DNA of 64,000 nucleotides from Adiantum capillus-veneris (lineage: Eukaryota; Streptophyta; Polypodiopsida; Polypodiales; Pteridaceae), in contig CM043942.1 of NCBI GenBank assembly GCA_014529385.2, positions 4,676,501 to 4,740,500 on the forward strand, in the 5' to 3' direction. The translations under genes and the position numbers were made by a program. The notes under the pieces are model-generated. The model was not told where the DNA came from. It ran no database searches and worked only from the letters and a program-made list of their open reading frames with translations. This document shows, one piece after another, positions 11,016 to 21,258 of the stretch. The stretch's first letter is position 1, and every line of letters begins with the position of its first letter.

Positions 11016-12325
11016 TGTAAGGTCCAGCGGAAGTGAATGTTAAACTCTGTTCAAGATGAGTGCTGCGAACTGTGCTCAAGGTTCCTTTTACTTAGGGCAG
11101 GGGGAGCCTTCCGTTCTTTAATGAGAGAGTGCAATGGACACAAACAAAGTGAATGGACACTGTGAGTGAAGGTGCTGAGACTGAGAGATAGAGAGAGAAG
11201 AGAATACGACACCGAGAAGTTGTCAAAACCCATAGTCACATGGGGACGGGGACGGGTCTCGGGGACGTGGCGGGTCCCGAGGATGGGGACGTGGCAAAAC
11301 AGGGGACGGGGGACGCGATAGAGGACGCGCTTTAAAAAACACTTTGAAATTTGAAATTTGAAAGGCCCCCAATAGGGTGCTTTTGAAATTTGAAAACCCC
11401 TCCAAAAAGTGGGCGCTTAAAGAGTGTTTGAATTTTGAATATCCCGCCCCCCGTTGGCTGCTGCCCACCCCCTGCCCGCGTCCCATCCGACGGTGTCACC
11501 GGGGACCCGCGTCCCGGGACCCGTCCCCTTGCCCGTCCTCTGTGAGGGACGTCCCCACGTCCCAAAAACGGGTCCCCGTCTCCGTCCCGGCGTCCCCCGT
11601 CCCGTCCCCGCATAAATGGGCCGCGTCCCCCCGTCCCCTTTTTCTATGTCAAAACCTCCTCCAAGGGCCCCACTCTCGATGGCGAGAGTGGTCTACTATT
11701 GATTGCACAATCTGGTACAATATGCTGATGCACATCTAAGTAATGCTATGTCGAGGTCGAGGGTGCTAAGGCTGAAAACTGAATGCTGTACAGACGATGG
11801 GACGACGACTGTGATGGGCTGAACTGACTCTCCTTCTGCTACTCCTTATGGGCTGTTTTGATGTCGCAAACGCTGCCCCTTGTTTGTCCCCAAAACGCTA
11901 ACTGCTGCAGGTGTAAAATGCTGGCTGCTGGTGTCAGAAACGCTGATCTAGGGCTGCTGGAATCGCCAATTGCAGGGATGAAAACGCTGGTTCAAGGCCT
12001 GCAAATGCTGCTGCAAAACGCAGGCCGGATGGCTGAGATCGCTGATGTCTTAAGGCTGAAAAACGCCAGGTTAACTTGGCTGAGAACGTTGGCCTTTAGG
12101 GCTGAAAAATGCTGGAGTTCTCTTGAGGGGGAAACGCCAGGGTTCTTAGGGGTCTTGCGTGAGAAGATGCCTATTGAGCAATGCTCCTGCTGTCTCTTCT
12201 GCCAGAAAGTGCTAGCTCTGGTTTCCTTATATATTTCATTAGCAAAATTGCCCTACCTAGTTCCCAACAAAAGTCACTTAATAAATAAGTGAAAAATGTC
12301 AAAATTAGGGAAAATAGGTTTAATG
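11016..12325 (-). repeat. element C 3' LTR, first part
   Basis: Matches 23281 to about 24170 of the 5' LTR, apart from a 416-bp MITE plus target duplication. The middle (11860-12180) consists of diverged repeats around AAAACGCTG. An open frame of up to 144 codons here, and its counterpart in the other LTR, reflects this repeat. The match stops at 12325, where LTR1 of element D begins, and resumes near 21019. Confidence 0.8.
11221..11656. mobile_element. GGGACG-rich MITE with 10-bp target duplication
   Basis: A 416-bp insertion (11231-11646) present in this LTR of C and absent from the other copy (23480-23500). It is flanked by the direct repeat TGTCAAAACC at 11221-11230 and 11647-11656. Both ends are built from reiterated GGGACG facing inward (left GGGGACGGGGACGGG; right end, as complement, GGGGGACGGGGGGACG), so it has degenerate terminal inverted repeats. 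The AT-rich centre holds repeated TTTGAAATTTGAAA. No coding. The 10-bp duplication favours a Mutator-like origin over hAT (8 bp), but the family is not certain. Confidence 0.75.
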
Positions 12326-12736
12326 CTGTGAAGAACACTACTACTAAGTGTGTTTATTCATAACTGTACTTAGATGAAAACTTAAAACTGAACTAGACTA
12401 GAGACAAAGACACAAGAGAGGAATGTGTGTTTGATTGATTGAATCTGTTACAAGAGGGTTCTTATATAGAATCTGAAAAGACACGATGAAAAGACATGAC
12501 CATAGGCCAATAGACATGACTGTAGGCCAATAGTCATGTCCCTCTGTTGTAGAGTTGTAACTCTTCGGCGTAAAGGTGCAGCCATTCGTTGAAGAGGCAT
12601 GGCTATTCGCCGAACAGGTGCAACTCTTGGTCGAAGAGACGCATCCTTTCGAGAATAGGGGTCTCTGATCTGGTACGTCTTTGTATCTGCAAGAGAATCA
12701 TGTAAAGAAGGTAAAGAATACGTCACAATCGTGACA
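12326..12736 (-). repeat. LTR1 (3' LTR of D)
   Basis: Runs from TGTGAAGAAC to AATCGTGACA, with PPT-like TTCCCTCCC (minus GGGAGGGAA) directly above at 12737. Shared with LTR2 and LTR3 are TGTGTTTGATTGATTGA, the TATATAG box region and the CACAATCGTGACA end, but the middle is diverged. Confidence 0.75.
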
Positions 12737-12766
12737 TTCCCTCCCATTTAAAATAAAACCCTGTTA

Positions 12767-13195
12767 TTAAATAATTGTCATGCGTTTATCAAAAAATTCT
12801 TGTAAAAGGTTAGGGTATTGTTGCATTTCTTCATCCGTTTGCCAAGTAGAGTCTGACTCTTCAAAGTCCATCCACTTGACTAGAAACTCGGTAATAATCT
12901 TCCTTCTTGTCTCCTTTTGTCGAACATCAAGAATAAGTTCTGGGATTAGAATCAAGTGTTCTTCTTCAATTTTTGGAACATAGGATGAGACATCTGGAAT
13001 AATTGAATCTCCTGGGATATATTTCTTTAACCAAGAAATATGAAATGTTGGATGAATCTTTCGAAGTTCGATTCTGTAACTAACTGTAGAATACTTCTTC
13101 AAAATCTTGAAAGGACCATAATACTTAGGCCGTAACTTGGGAAAAACAGACTTTACTGTTTTGTATCGATGCGAGGCAACATATAGTAACACCAA
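12767..13195 (-). pseudogene. element D integrase C-terminus with chromodomain
   Basis: Last part of the chromovirus polyprotein. It begins with the GPY/F module (KLRPKYYGPFKILKKYSTVSY), then IHPTFHISWLKKYIP, and ends in a chromodomain-like block: LIPELILDVR, TEFLVKWMDFEESDSTWQT and YPNLLQEFF. Chromodomains of this type guide integration toward marked chromatin. It is separated from the integrase core by a stop and frameshift around 13200-13297 (the missing piece QKQANKHRRHTEFQEGDLV reads in another frame). Otherwise intact to its natural stop. Confidence 0.9.
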
Positions 13196-13297
13196 ATCTC
13201 CTTCTTGAAATTCTGTATGGCGACGGTGTTTATTTGCTTGCTTTTGATAAGTCTATCAAACATGTGCCAATCTGTCCTTGATCTGAAGAAGCATATC

Positions 13298-13822
13298 TTA
13301 CATTTCATTTACCAACTGATCCGCTAAAGCAACTTGATGTTGTATCACAAAGTTTGTGGGAATCAATGGTGTATGTCGAAATGCTGCTTGGAAAGGAGTC
13401 ATTCCAATCGTTGAATGAAAAGAATTATTGTAAGCAAACTCCACCAAAGGTAAATATTCTTCCCAAGAATTTAGGCGGGTTTGTATGTAATGTCGCAACA
13501 TTTCCTCCAATATTTGATTCACTCGTTCAGTTTGTCCATCAGTCTGTGGATGATAAGCTGAACTGAATAAAAGATTCGTTCCCAATGACTTGAATAAGGA
13601 AGTCCAAAAATGTCTTGTAAACTTGGGATCTCGATCTGAAATTATTGATTTTGGCAGTCCATGGATTCGAAATATATGTTGCACAAATAACGAAGCAATA
13701 TCTGGTGCTGAAGCAGTAGTTCTGCAAGGTATGAAATGTGCCATCTTTGAAAATCGATCCACAATCACCAATATCTGAGTATTGCCTTTTGATGATTTAG
13801 GCAACGTTGTAATGAAATCCAT
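13298..13822 (-). pseudogene. element D integrase catalytic core
   Basis: RNase H-fold integrase core that joins the retroelement DNA ends to the target. The frame begins MDFITTLPKS. The first catalytic Asp lies in VIVDRFSKMAHF, the second in IISDRDPKF and the Glu in QTDGQTERVNQILEEML; LVEFAYNNSFHSTIGMTPF follows. A single TGA between ISNE and WESISMDF, where family members have Pro-Trp, separates it from the upstream pol frame (13838-15952) in the same order. Apart from that stop the core looks intact. Confidence 0.9.
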
Positions 13823-13837
13823 ACTAATGCTTTCCCA

Positions 13838-15952
13838 TCACTCATTTGAAATTGGTAAAGGCTGTAACAATCCTTGTGGTAACTGTCTTGAGGCCTTCAT
13901 AGTTTGGCAGGAGTGACAAGCTTTAACAAAGTTCACTACGTCTTGCTTCATTTGAGGCCAATAAAATAGAGCTGCCAATAATTCATACGTTTTATTGATT
14001 CCAGGATGAGCTGTATAAGGAACTTCATGATGTTCTTGAATAATCATCTTCCTCATGCGTAAATTGTGTGGTACGCAAATTCGGTCTTCATAATATAACA
14101 GATTATCTTCTACTGTATATGCTACAACCAGATTCATTTCTGCTTGTGTGGGAGTATTTGTGCGAAGTACTCGAAATACTTTAGCAAAATCTCGATCCAT
14201 CAAATATTCACTCTTGAAACAATCAGGAATATCAAAAGTAACTGTAGATATTGCCATGTTTGTAGCTTGCGGCATTCGACTGAGTGCATTTGCTACCGAA
14301 TTCTGAAGTCCTGGAACATATTCAATAGTCATGTGGAAATTTGCCAAGAATTCCACCCATTGACCTTGACGAGGATTCATAACTGGTTGTGTAAAAATAT
14401 ACTGCAATGATTGATGATTCATTTTGACAATAGAGTCGGCTCCCAAAAGGTAATGTTTCCATGTACGGTAGGCATGGATAATGGCAAGGAACTCTTTGTC
14501 ATAGACTGGGTAACGTATCTGTATAGTAGTAAACTTTTTACTATCAAAGGCAATAACTCTGTCATTTTGCATTAATACTCCACCAAAAGCACGATTTGAA
14601 GCATCTGTCATTACTAAAAATGGTTTGAGAGGATCTGCAATGGCCATGATTGGAGTAGTAGTCAAAGCCTGTTTAAGATCATTAAAAGACTTTTCTGCTT
14701 CTGAGGACCATGTAAGCTTTTCAAACTTTGTCAACTCTGAAAGAGGAGCAGCAATGTCCGAAAACTTGTAAACCTTGGTATGGTAGAAATTTGCCAAACC
14801 CAAGAACGAGCGAACATCAGATATTGTTGTTGGAAGAGGCCACTCGACAATAACTTTGATTTTCTGAGGGTCAACTGCTATTCCATCAGTTGATATAACA
14901 TGGCCAAGATAGTCGATCTGATCCTTGAAAAATTCGCTCTTTTTCTTGTTGATATAAAGCACATTAGTCCGCAATATTAAAAACACCAAACGAAGATGTT
15001 CTTTATGCTCTGCAATATTCTTGCTAAAAACGAGAATGTCATCCAAATAAATTATGACGAATTTATCTAGATATGGACCAAAAATCTCATTCATCAATGT
15101 CATAAATGATGCAGGAGCATTGGTTAGTCCAAAAGGAATTACCAAGAATTCATAATGCCCATATTTTGTTCTAAATGCAGTTTTATACTCATCACCTGCT
15201 TTGATTCTGATTTGATGATATCCAGACTTCAAGTCAATCTTCGAAAATATCTTAGCACCCAAAAGTTGATCAAAAAGTTCATCAATCCTTGGAAGAGGAA
15301 ATTTATTTTTGATTGTCAGCTTATTTAACGCGCGGTAATCTATGCACAAGCGCATAGAACCATCTTTTTTCTTCACTAACAAAACTGGAGCACCAAAAGG
15401 ACTTTTACTTGGACGAATATGACCTTTATCAAGCAAATCAGCGAGTTGTTGCTGAATTTCCTGAGATTCGGAATATGAGACTCGATATGGAGCTCGTGTA
15501 GGCGGAGCACTGCCAGGAATTAAATCAATAGGATGATCCACTGGTCTACAAGGAGGTAAGGTGCTCGGCAATTCATCAGGAAAGAGGTCCAAGTATGGTT
15601 TATAGAATGGTTGCTCAAGATAAGCTGTTGGATTGGGTTTTGGTGTGGATTGAATTGTATCCAATGAAGCATCATCTGTGCTACGTATCATTAAGAGTGC
15701 TGTAAAATTCTCAGATTTTCGTACCATCCGCTTAACTTGTAAAGCAGAAACAACAGCTACGGGTTGTACTTGAAATAAGCCATTTATCGTAATGAGTTGA
15801 CCATCCTTGCAAAGTGTTATTGTATGTCCTCGAAAACTGATAAGAGGATCATATTGGTATAACCAACATTGGCCAAGAATCATATCATAAGTTGATAATG
15901 GCATTACTTCAAAAGAAAGGCTGTTTTGATAATCTTGGACATCAAATGGCAA
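13838..15952 (-). CDS. element D pol: protease end, RT, RNase H, integrase zinc domain
   Basis: 704-codon uninterrupted frame. Residues 1-60 are the end of the protease ([10 protein letters not shown]). RT spans about 150-340 with [43 protein letters not shown] and the catalytic YLDD at 302-305. RNase H starts near 440 with [13 protein letters not shown]. The integrase HHCC zinc domain ends the frame ([19 protein letters not shown], then CHSCQ). The RT copies element RNA and RNase H removes it. The overlap with the gag frame at 15904-15952 is in another phase and implies a frameshift in protease, since the DSG motif lies in the other frame. Confidence 0.93.
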   Translation of the reverse strand: MPFDVQDYQNSLSFEVMPLSTYDMILGQCWLYQYDPLISFRGHTITLCKDGQLITINGLFQVQPVAVVSALQVKRMVRKSENFTALLMIRSTDDASLDTIQSTPKPNPTAYLEQPFYKPYLDLFPDELPSTLPPCRPVDHPIDLIPGSAPPTRAPYRVSYSESQEIQQQLADLLDKGHIRPSKSPFGAPVLLVKKKDGSMRLCIDYRALNKLTIKNKFPLPRIDELFDQLLGAKIFSKIDLKSGYHQIRIKAGDEYKTAFRTKYGHYEFLVIPFGLTNAPASFMTLMNEIFGPYLDKFVIIYLDDILVFSKNIAEHKEHLRLVFLILRTNVLYINKKKSEFFKDQIDYLGHVISTDGIAVDPQKIKVIVEWPLPTTISDVRSFLGLANFYHTKVYKFSDIAAPLSELTKFEKLTWSSEAEKSFNDLKQALTTTPIMAIADPLKPFLVMTDASNRAFGGVLMQNDRVIAFDSKKFTTIQIRYPVYDKEFLAIIHAYRTWKHYLLGADSIVKMNHQSLQYIFTQPVMNPRQGQWVEFLANFHMTIEYVPGLQNSVANALSRMPQATNMAISTVTFDIPDCFKSEYLMDRDFAKVFRVLRTNTPTQAEMNLVVAYTVEDNLLYYEDRICVPHNLRMRKMIIQEHHEVPYTAHPGINKTYELLAALFYWPQMKQDVVNFVKACHSCQTMKASRQLPQGLLQPLPISNE

Positions 15953-17001
15953 GTCTGAACAATTGTGTTACATGTCAAAAATGAACCATCAGCTAATTCA
16001 ACATCATATGGTTGAATACTTTGAACTGTAGGCAATTTAAGTCGATGCACTATGTTGGTGCTCACAAAGTTATTAGAACAACCGCTGTCGACCAAAATGT
16101 TAATCGGTTTGCCATGTATGAAGCCAAGAAGACTTAAAACCTGGGTAGACAAGGTGTTCGGGACGGGCTTAGCATTATTGGCATTTTTCATAAGAAATGT
16201 AGCCACCTTAGAAACACGAATTGTACTAACCACACGCTTGCCTTTATCTTGCTGTGGTGTAGATTGCTCAGAAGTGGAAGGTAACATTAAAGGTGTCTCT
16301 GCATTAGCATTGCGTCGCAAATTGGACGGTTGAGGTCGCTTATCACATTGGTACCATCTGTGTGGTCCACCACAAATTGTACACAATCCATCTTTGGACT
16401 GTTGTGAAGTAGACTGCTGAGGAGGAGCGGCAGAAGTTGAAGCTTGATTGCCATACGAACGCTTGTCTGAATATGAATTTGGCCGAAAAGTTTGATGGCT
16501 TCGACGACGTCGATTGAAAAGAGACCGATCATTTTGGAAATTAGGTCTACCGTTCTGCGCTCTAGAACTCCAAACATTAGACCTGGATGAAGAACTAGCA
16601 GTTGATTGTGACTGCATAGAATTAGGGCCATTTTGTTGTCTGCTGCCTGAATAAGAGATTTCTCGCTGGTTGCGAAAAGAAGCATGGGGTCCGCGACCAG
16701 ATGGGCGATCACCGGCTCTACCAGACGGAAAATTTTCTCTACGATAGTCTCCTAATCTTTCCACATAACTAATGGCTTCTTCAAGTGTAGAGGGATTAGC
16801 CTTATGTACATCATCACGTAAAGTGGGCTCTAATCCGTTGACAAAATAGTGTAATTTTTCCTCGGGACTGAATGTCATTACCTCTAAGTTCAACCTTTGG
16901 AACTCCGATACATATGCAGCTACTGAGCCTGTCTGGCATAGGTGACGCAAAGCAGAGCGTGCATGGAAATCGGCACTAGCTAGCACGAAAGCCTTACACA
17001 A
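15904..17001 (-). pseudogene. element D gag with zinc knuckle and protease start (N-terminus lost)
   Basis: 365-codon frame. The capsid-like part is at 1-95: ADFHARSALRHLCQTGSVAAYVSEFQ, written here as ADFHARSALRHL then QTGSVAAYVSEFQ, EKLHYFVNGL and STLEEAISYVERLG. It is followed by an Arg/Ser/Asn-rich region and a zinc knuckle CTICGGPHRWYQC. The retropepsin start follows as NILVDSGCSNNFVST, with catalytic Asp in DSG. Coding similarity continues upstream of Met1 for a few codons (WAKFKRALCKAF) and then stops near 17045, where LTR sequence begins, so the gag start is missing. The C-terminal frameshift near 15950 separates it from the rest of pol. Confidence 0.88.
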
Positions 17002-17054
17002 TGCTCGCTTGAATTTTGCCCACGTCGATGTGTGTTTGCCTAAGGTTACCCGAT

Positions 17055-17335
17055 TTTGCCAATTGAATAGACATCAGTGAAGAGGCATGTCTCTTTGTGA
17101 AGAGACATGACTTTAGGCGAAAAGACACATCCTTTCGGCAAAGAGCTGCAACCATTGGGCGAAGAGTCGCACCCGTAGAGCGAAGGGGTGTGACCAGTCG
17201 TTGAAGGAGTATTGGTTTTGGCGAAGAGACACGTCCTTTGGGAGAAGGGGTGTGACCATCCAAGCGCAGGGGTCCTCCTTGGCATGGCACTTCGCGTATC
17301 TGCAACTAGGAGTAGATGTATTGTCGTTAACATAG
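17055..17335 (-). repeat. LTR fragment of the D/E family
   Basis: Corresponds to about 17690-17943 of LTR2: the GGCGAAAAGACACATCCTTT repeats, the CATCCAAGCGCAGGGGTCC block and GCACTTCGCGTATCTGCAAC. It directly joins the truncated gag on one side and leader sequence (17336-17494) on the other. The leader matches 20252-20380 of element E. This suggests the gag start was lost by recombination between copies. Confidence 0.8.
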
Positions 17336-17494
17336 TCACTAGTACAATGTAGTTATTGAACAAATACCCATGTTACCTCATATGCGTAGTCGAAGTATAC
17401 CATCTTTCCTCTCCTTCCATGCAACTCCAGGAAGGGGTAGAGTGTAGCGGCGAGGGTGAGAGGCTCACAACCTTCGGGTCCCGGGAAAAAATAG

Positions 17495-17506
17495 GCTCTG
17501 ATACCA
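17495..17506 (-). other. primer-binding site of element D
   Basis: Plus strand GCTCTGATACCA, complement of TGGTATCAGAGC, one base from LTR2. Its position shows that LTR2 is a 5' LTR for the sequence below it. Confidence 0.85.
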
Positions 17507-17507
17507 C

Positions 17508-17950
17508 TATAAGGATTCTACGTGCTAATCCTTAATTAAGTACTTAAACTCATGATTAAGACTTAAGAAACTGAAACTCAATTTAGAACAAGACTTAGAA
17601 GACTCTGTGTTTGATTGATTGATGACTGGTTGAAAACTGAGTACAATAGGCTCCTTATATAGGAGACGAAGAGACACGAATGAAAAGACACGTCTCATGG
17701 TGAAGGGACGCGACTTTAGACGTAAAGACACATCCTTTCGGCGAAGAGTTGCAACCATTGGGGAAGAGTCGCACTCGTAGAGCGAAGGGGTGTGACCAGT
17801 CGTCGAAGGAGTGTGGCTTTTGGCGAAGAGACACATCCTTTGGGCGAAGGGGTGTGACCATCCAAGCGCAGGGGTCCTCCTTGGCATGGCACTTCGCGTA
17901 TCTGCAACTAGGAAGAGATGTAATACTGCAACATAGTCACAATCGTGACA
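17508..17950 (-). repeat. LTR2, shared by D (5' LTR) and E (3' LTR)
   Basis: 443 bp, from TATAAGGATTCTAC to CACAATCGTGACA. A PBS adjoins its low-coordinate end and a polypurine tract (minus strand GAGGGAGGGAA) its high-coordinate end. It therefore has the flanks of a 5' LTR on one side and of a 3' LTR on the other. It contains a TATATAG box near 17660 and diverged 25-30 bp repeats around GCGAAGAGACACATCC. Very similar to LTR3. Confidence 0.85.
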
Positions 17951-18018
17951 TTCCCTCCCTCTTTAAATAAGACCCAGGGTAGTTGTCGAAACTCCGGGAA
18001 GAAGGAAATGTATTGTTG

Positions 18019-19317
18019 TTATGCTTCTGCATCCAAAGCTCTTTCTGTTAAGTCCCACGTCATGGCACTGTTGTTGACCATGACTATTTTGCCAAACTGA
18101 AAACTGATCATATCTGCAACTTGATAAGTGCCTTTGTCAAAGTCTTTTGTAACTTCGAGCTTTGTCCAAGAAAAGATTGAATCTGTATTTGCTTCGAGTG
18201 AAATTATTGGTAAACTAACTTGAGTTTGTTGTTGAGTGATGACCACTGGTTGGAAATCTTTAAGGTATTTTAGTGGTTTGTCTGGAACAGTAAAATCCTC
18301 TTGAAGGGATGTCGTAGACTGAGACAGAGTAGTTTTTGAATGTATATCCATTTGTAAAGGTTTATCACTAGAACGATTCGTGTCCAAGGATTCATTTGCA
18401 GCGACTAAAGTCGTGCTGCAAGAGTCTGTATGTGCTTTATCCTTTGCAGCGCTGAAGGTAAGGACTGCAGTCTTCAAGTTTGAAGAATTATCATTCACCA
18501 TAGCATCTGGTATCTGTTTAGAGACAAAGACTTTATTCTGCAATTGCAGTGACGAGGCGAATTTTCTTGCCTGGATCACGGCCAAAGAAGGGGTTATGTG
18601 CTTGTCCGTTGTCGCACAAGAATTGAAATCTTCTGAATCTTCAGTTTTCTCAGCAGGTATTAAGGCTTCCAATTGAGAAGGGGGAGGTTGAGGGAGTTGT
18701 CGCCTCTTAGACCTCTGAAGGATCCTCTTGCACAAGGAAAGGATCTGTAAATCTTCAACTTTACCACCATCAGACAAGAAAGACTTAAATGTAGGGCATG
18801 GCTCGCGAGGGGGAACTTGTCCAGCGTCGCGGCGTTCACGACCGAGTACTTGACTATGGTCGGATATCTGTGCCACTAAGTAAGCCCATCTTGATATTGC
18901 TGATGATCTGTTGGAAGCTTCATATTGCTGCTTTTGTTGTTGATGATTCCAATAAGAAGTTTGTTGCTTAGAATTGTAACTTTTTCAAGAATATTCACGC
19001 TGAGACTTTTGCTGCTCGCACGAAGGTACTTTGCGTCTAGTTGTCTCTGAGAAACCATGCTTTGGGTGAGAAAATTTGAGTTCCGAAGGCTTTTGTTTGA
19101 GTGGTCCTTCCTGGTCGACCACTGAAGCGTCGGAAGAAGATGTCTGTATTGTCTGAGAAGCTGTTGAGTGACTCCGGGAAGCATTTTGCGTCTGCATCTG
19201 CTCGAAGCGAGTGTGAATTGATGCGAGGCTCCTGGAAAGTTCTGCCATCTGCTTTTTGAAAACTGTTATCGGGTCCTCGGGTAAAATATTGTTGTTGTCA
19301 TTGTGTGATTCGGCCAT
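18019..19317 (-). pseudogene. element E cargo frame, unknown function, coiled-coil N-terminus
   Basis: Two frames that seem to be one broken frame: 18985-19317 (110 codons, starting MAESHNDNNN) and 18019-18876 (285 codons), with in-between sequence rich in Gln and Asn in shifted phase. The N-terminus (FKKQMAELSRSLASIHTRFEQM) is written here in part only: FKKQMAELSRSLASI, then HTRFEQMQ. It is heptad-like and resembles gag N-termini. The rest is polar, Ser/Thr-rich and of no family I recognise. It ends in TYQVADMISFQFGKIVM and MTWDLTERALDAEA. No zinc knuckle or catalytic motif is visible. It could be a diverged gag or captured host sequence; I cannot tell which. Confidence 0.5.
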
Positions 19318-20251
19318 GTCGACTGTTCAACGGAAACTGATACTTCGGGAGCAGAAACTGCGTCTGGAACGGTTTCGGCTTTGGAATTAGGGAATCGGGA
19401 ACTATGACGACTTTTGGTTCGGGTGCTGGTTCTGCTTTCGACTCCGGGGTATCGGGAATGATTATGAGTTCGGGTGCCGAGAGAGGGTACGCCGGCAACT
19501 CGGGGCCGGGAAGCTCGTCTATGTACGAGATGTATGGGAAATTTGCCCACTGGTGCTCGTCGGCCATAGCAAGTGTGTGGACCTGCCGCGAGAATGCACT
19601 TGCCAGAGGCCAAAACTGCCAGCACTCGTGTTGGGTGGGAGAGTGGCGAAAGGCAGTTTGCTGTGTTGAAATGTCATGCTGGGGATTGTTTTTACGCAAG
19701 TAATACTTTGTCCAGGGGTGCATTCATATTGGTTAGTAATAATTTGGGGTTGGCCGGCCAAGTTTGGCACGCACTTGGAGGTTTTTTAAGTGGCCACTTA
19801 CTTGAGATATAGCTTCCGTTAAAACAAATGAAACGCTGCTGGTCTTTTTTTTACGTAACCAAAACAGCCAGCGTAAGAATTGCTGTGAGTTGCCGTTTGA
19901 GAAAAAAAAACGCTGCCTGCTTGGGGCGTGTGTGATTTGATACCCCAAGGGGTGTGTCTCTCCACTAGCAAGGGGTGCGAGTATTTGTGTGGCCACGAAG
20001 GGGTGCCAGCAAAAAAAATCAGAAGGGGCAGGCAGCAAAAGGCAAGGGCAGCCGGCAGATCATACGCCAAGGGGTGCGAGTACGTAGAGGCACGCCGGCG
20101 GGAAAGGGTGCGAACACGAAGGGGCAGCCAAAGGGTATATCCCTCGAAAGGGCAACAACAGGGCCACCAGCATCACCATTCATGGGTACGTGCACGCGCG
20201 CACACATATGTGTTCTGTTTTCTGTTTACAGAATTGAGAAATAAGGTTTAG
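19318..20251 (-). other. element E upstream region, Pro/Glu-rich frame and repeats
   Basis: A frame at 19298-19723 is rich in Pro and Glu between ELPGPELPAYPLSAPEL and VVIVPDSLIPKPKP. It overlaps the cargo start in another phase, and a single frameshift would fuse them. Above it, 19740-20250 carries GGGGTGCGAGTA and AAGGGGTG repeats resembling those in the LTRs. No known domain was recognised. Confidence 0.35.
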
Positions 20252-20393
20252 GTTTACCTCATATGCTCATATGCACATGCGTATCACCTTTCTTCTGCTT
20301 CCATGTAACTCCGGGAAAGGGGGTAGAGTGTAGCGGCAAGGGTGAGAGGCTCACAACCTTCGGGTCCCGGGAAAAAATTTGCTTTGATACCCC

Positions 20394-20831
20394 TGTAAGG
20401 ATTCTAGTCACTAATCCTTAATTAAGTACTTACTCATGATTAAGACTTAAGAAACTGAAACTGAACTTAGAACAAGACTTAGAAGACTCTGTGTTTGATT
20501 GATTGACTTGTTGAAAACTGAGTACAATAGGCTCCTTATATAGGAGACGAAGAGACACGAATGAAAAGACACGTCTCATGGTGAAGAGACGTGACTTTAG
20601 ACGTAAAGACACATCCTTTCGGCGAAGAGCTGCAACCATTGGGGAAGAGTTGCACCTGTAGAGCGAAGGGGTGTGACCAGTCGTCGAAGGAGTGTGGCTT
20701 TTGGCGAAGAGACACATCCTTTGGGCGAAGGGGTGTGACCATCCAAGCGCAGGGGTCCTCCTTGGCATGGCACTTCGCGTATCTGCAACTAGGAAGAGAT
20801 GTAATACTGCAACATAGTCACAATCGTGGCA
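20394..20831 (-). repeat. LTR3 (5' LTR of E)
   Basis: 438 bp, TGTAAGGATTCTAG to CAATCGTGGCA, near-identical to LTR2 through most of its length. Its end has GTGGCA instead of GTGACA. It is followed by a second purine tract and by 20832-20965, which repeats 17951-18085 almost exactly before the sequence diverges. Confidence 0.85.
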
Positions 20832-21018
20832 TTCCCTCCCTCTTTAAATAAGACCCAGGGTAGTTGTAGAAACTCCGGGAAGAAGGAAATGTATTGTTGT
20901 TATGCTTCTGCATCCAAAGCTCTTTCTGTTAATTCCCACGTCATGGCACTGTTGTTGACCATGACTTAGAATCTGTTGTTGACTTAGAATCTAAGTGACC
21001 ATGAGTTTATCACTTTGC

Positions 21019-21247
21019 CAATTTATATGGAAAATTCCCTTGATGGATTCTGATGGTAATGTTGATGATCATGTTATGTGCAACCAGAGGATATGCATCT
21101 ACTCCAAATGTCTGGGCATGCACGGTCTGCGAACGGACTCACAAAAGTGCTAGATCACTTCCTATTCTAGACTGACTTGACTGAACTGAACCCTGGTCAT
21201 GTTGTAGCTTGTCCACGGACACATAGAGTTGGATGTGTCACGTGACA
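21019..21247 (-). repeat. element C 3' LTR, second part
   Basis: Matches about 24172-24385 of the 5' LTR (AAAATTCCC, ATTCTGATGGTAATGTTGATG, split here as ATTCTGATGG then TAATGTTGATG, and the GTCACGTGACA end). It lies on the far side of the D/E complex from 11016-12325. A purine tract (minus strand GAAAAGGATGGGA) adjoins it at 21248-21260, as expected for a minus-strand 3' LTR. Confidence 0.85.
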
Positions 21248-21258
21248 TCCCATCCTTT

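Larger units (their letters stand above)
12326..17950 (-). mobile_element. Ty3/Gypsy chromovirus D, near-complete
   Basis: Minus-strand element with 3' LTR 12326-12736, internal region, PBS complement 17495-17506 and 5' LTR 17508-17950. Gag, protease, RT, RNase H, integrase and chromodomain appear in order, with only a few lesions, plus loss of the gag N-terminus where an LTR fragment (17055-17335) has been joined. The 3' LTR differs visibly from LTR2, while LTR2 and LTR3 are very alike, so the current pairing of LTRs may result from recombination. It sits inside the 3' LTR of element C. Confidence 0.85.
17508..20831 (-). mobile_element. non-autonomous LTR element E
   Basis: 3.3-kb minus-strand element with 3' LTR 17508-17950, internal region, degenerate PBS 20381-20393 (GCTTTGATACCCC on the plus strand) and 5' LTR 20394-20831. 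It shares its LTRs and leader with D but has no RT, RNase H or integrase; its internal region carries an unrelated frame. It would depend on D-type enzymes. Above 20831 a second copy of the polypurine end of its internal region follows to about 20965, so the tandem arrangement continues before being cut off. Confidence 0.8.

Noticed and set aside
11223-11739. Gly/Arg- and Pro-rich frames
   Set aside because: Produced by the GGGACG repeats of the MITE on both strands.
11858-12292. 144-codon plus-strand frame, with a similar 127-codon frame at 23695-24078
   Set aside because: It lies inside the C LTRs, opposite to the element's own coding strand, and is explained by the AAAACGCTG repeats. Similarity between the two is due to LTR identity.
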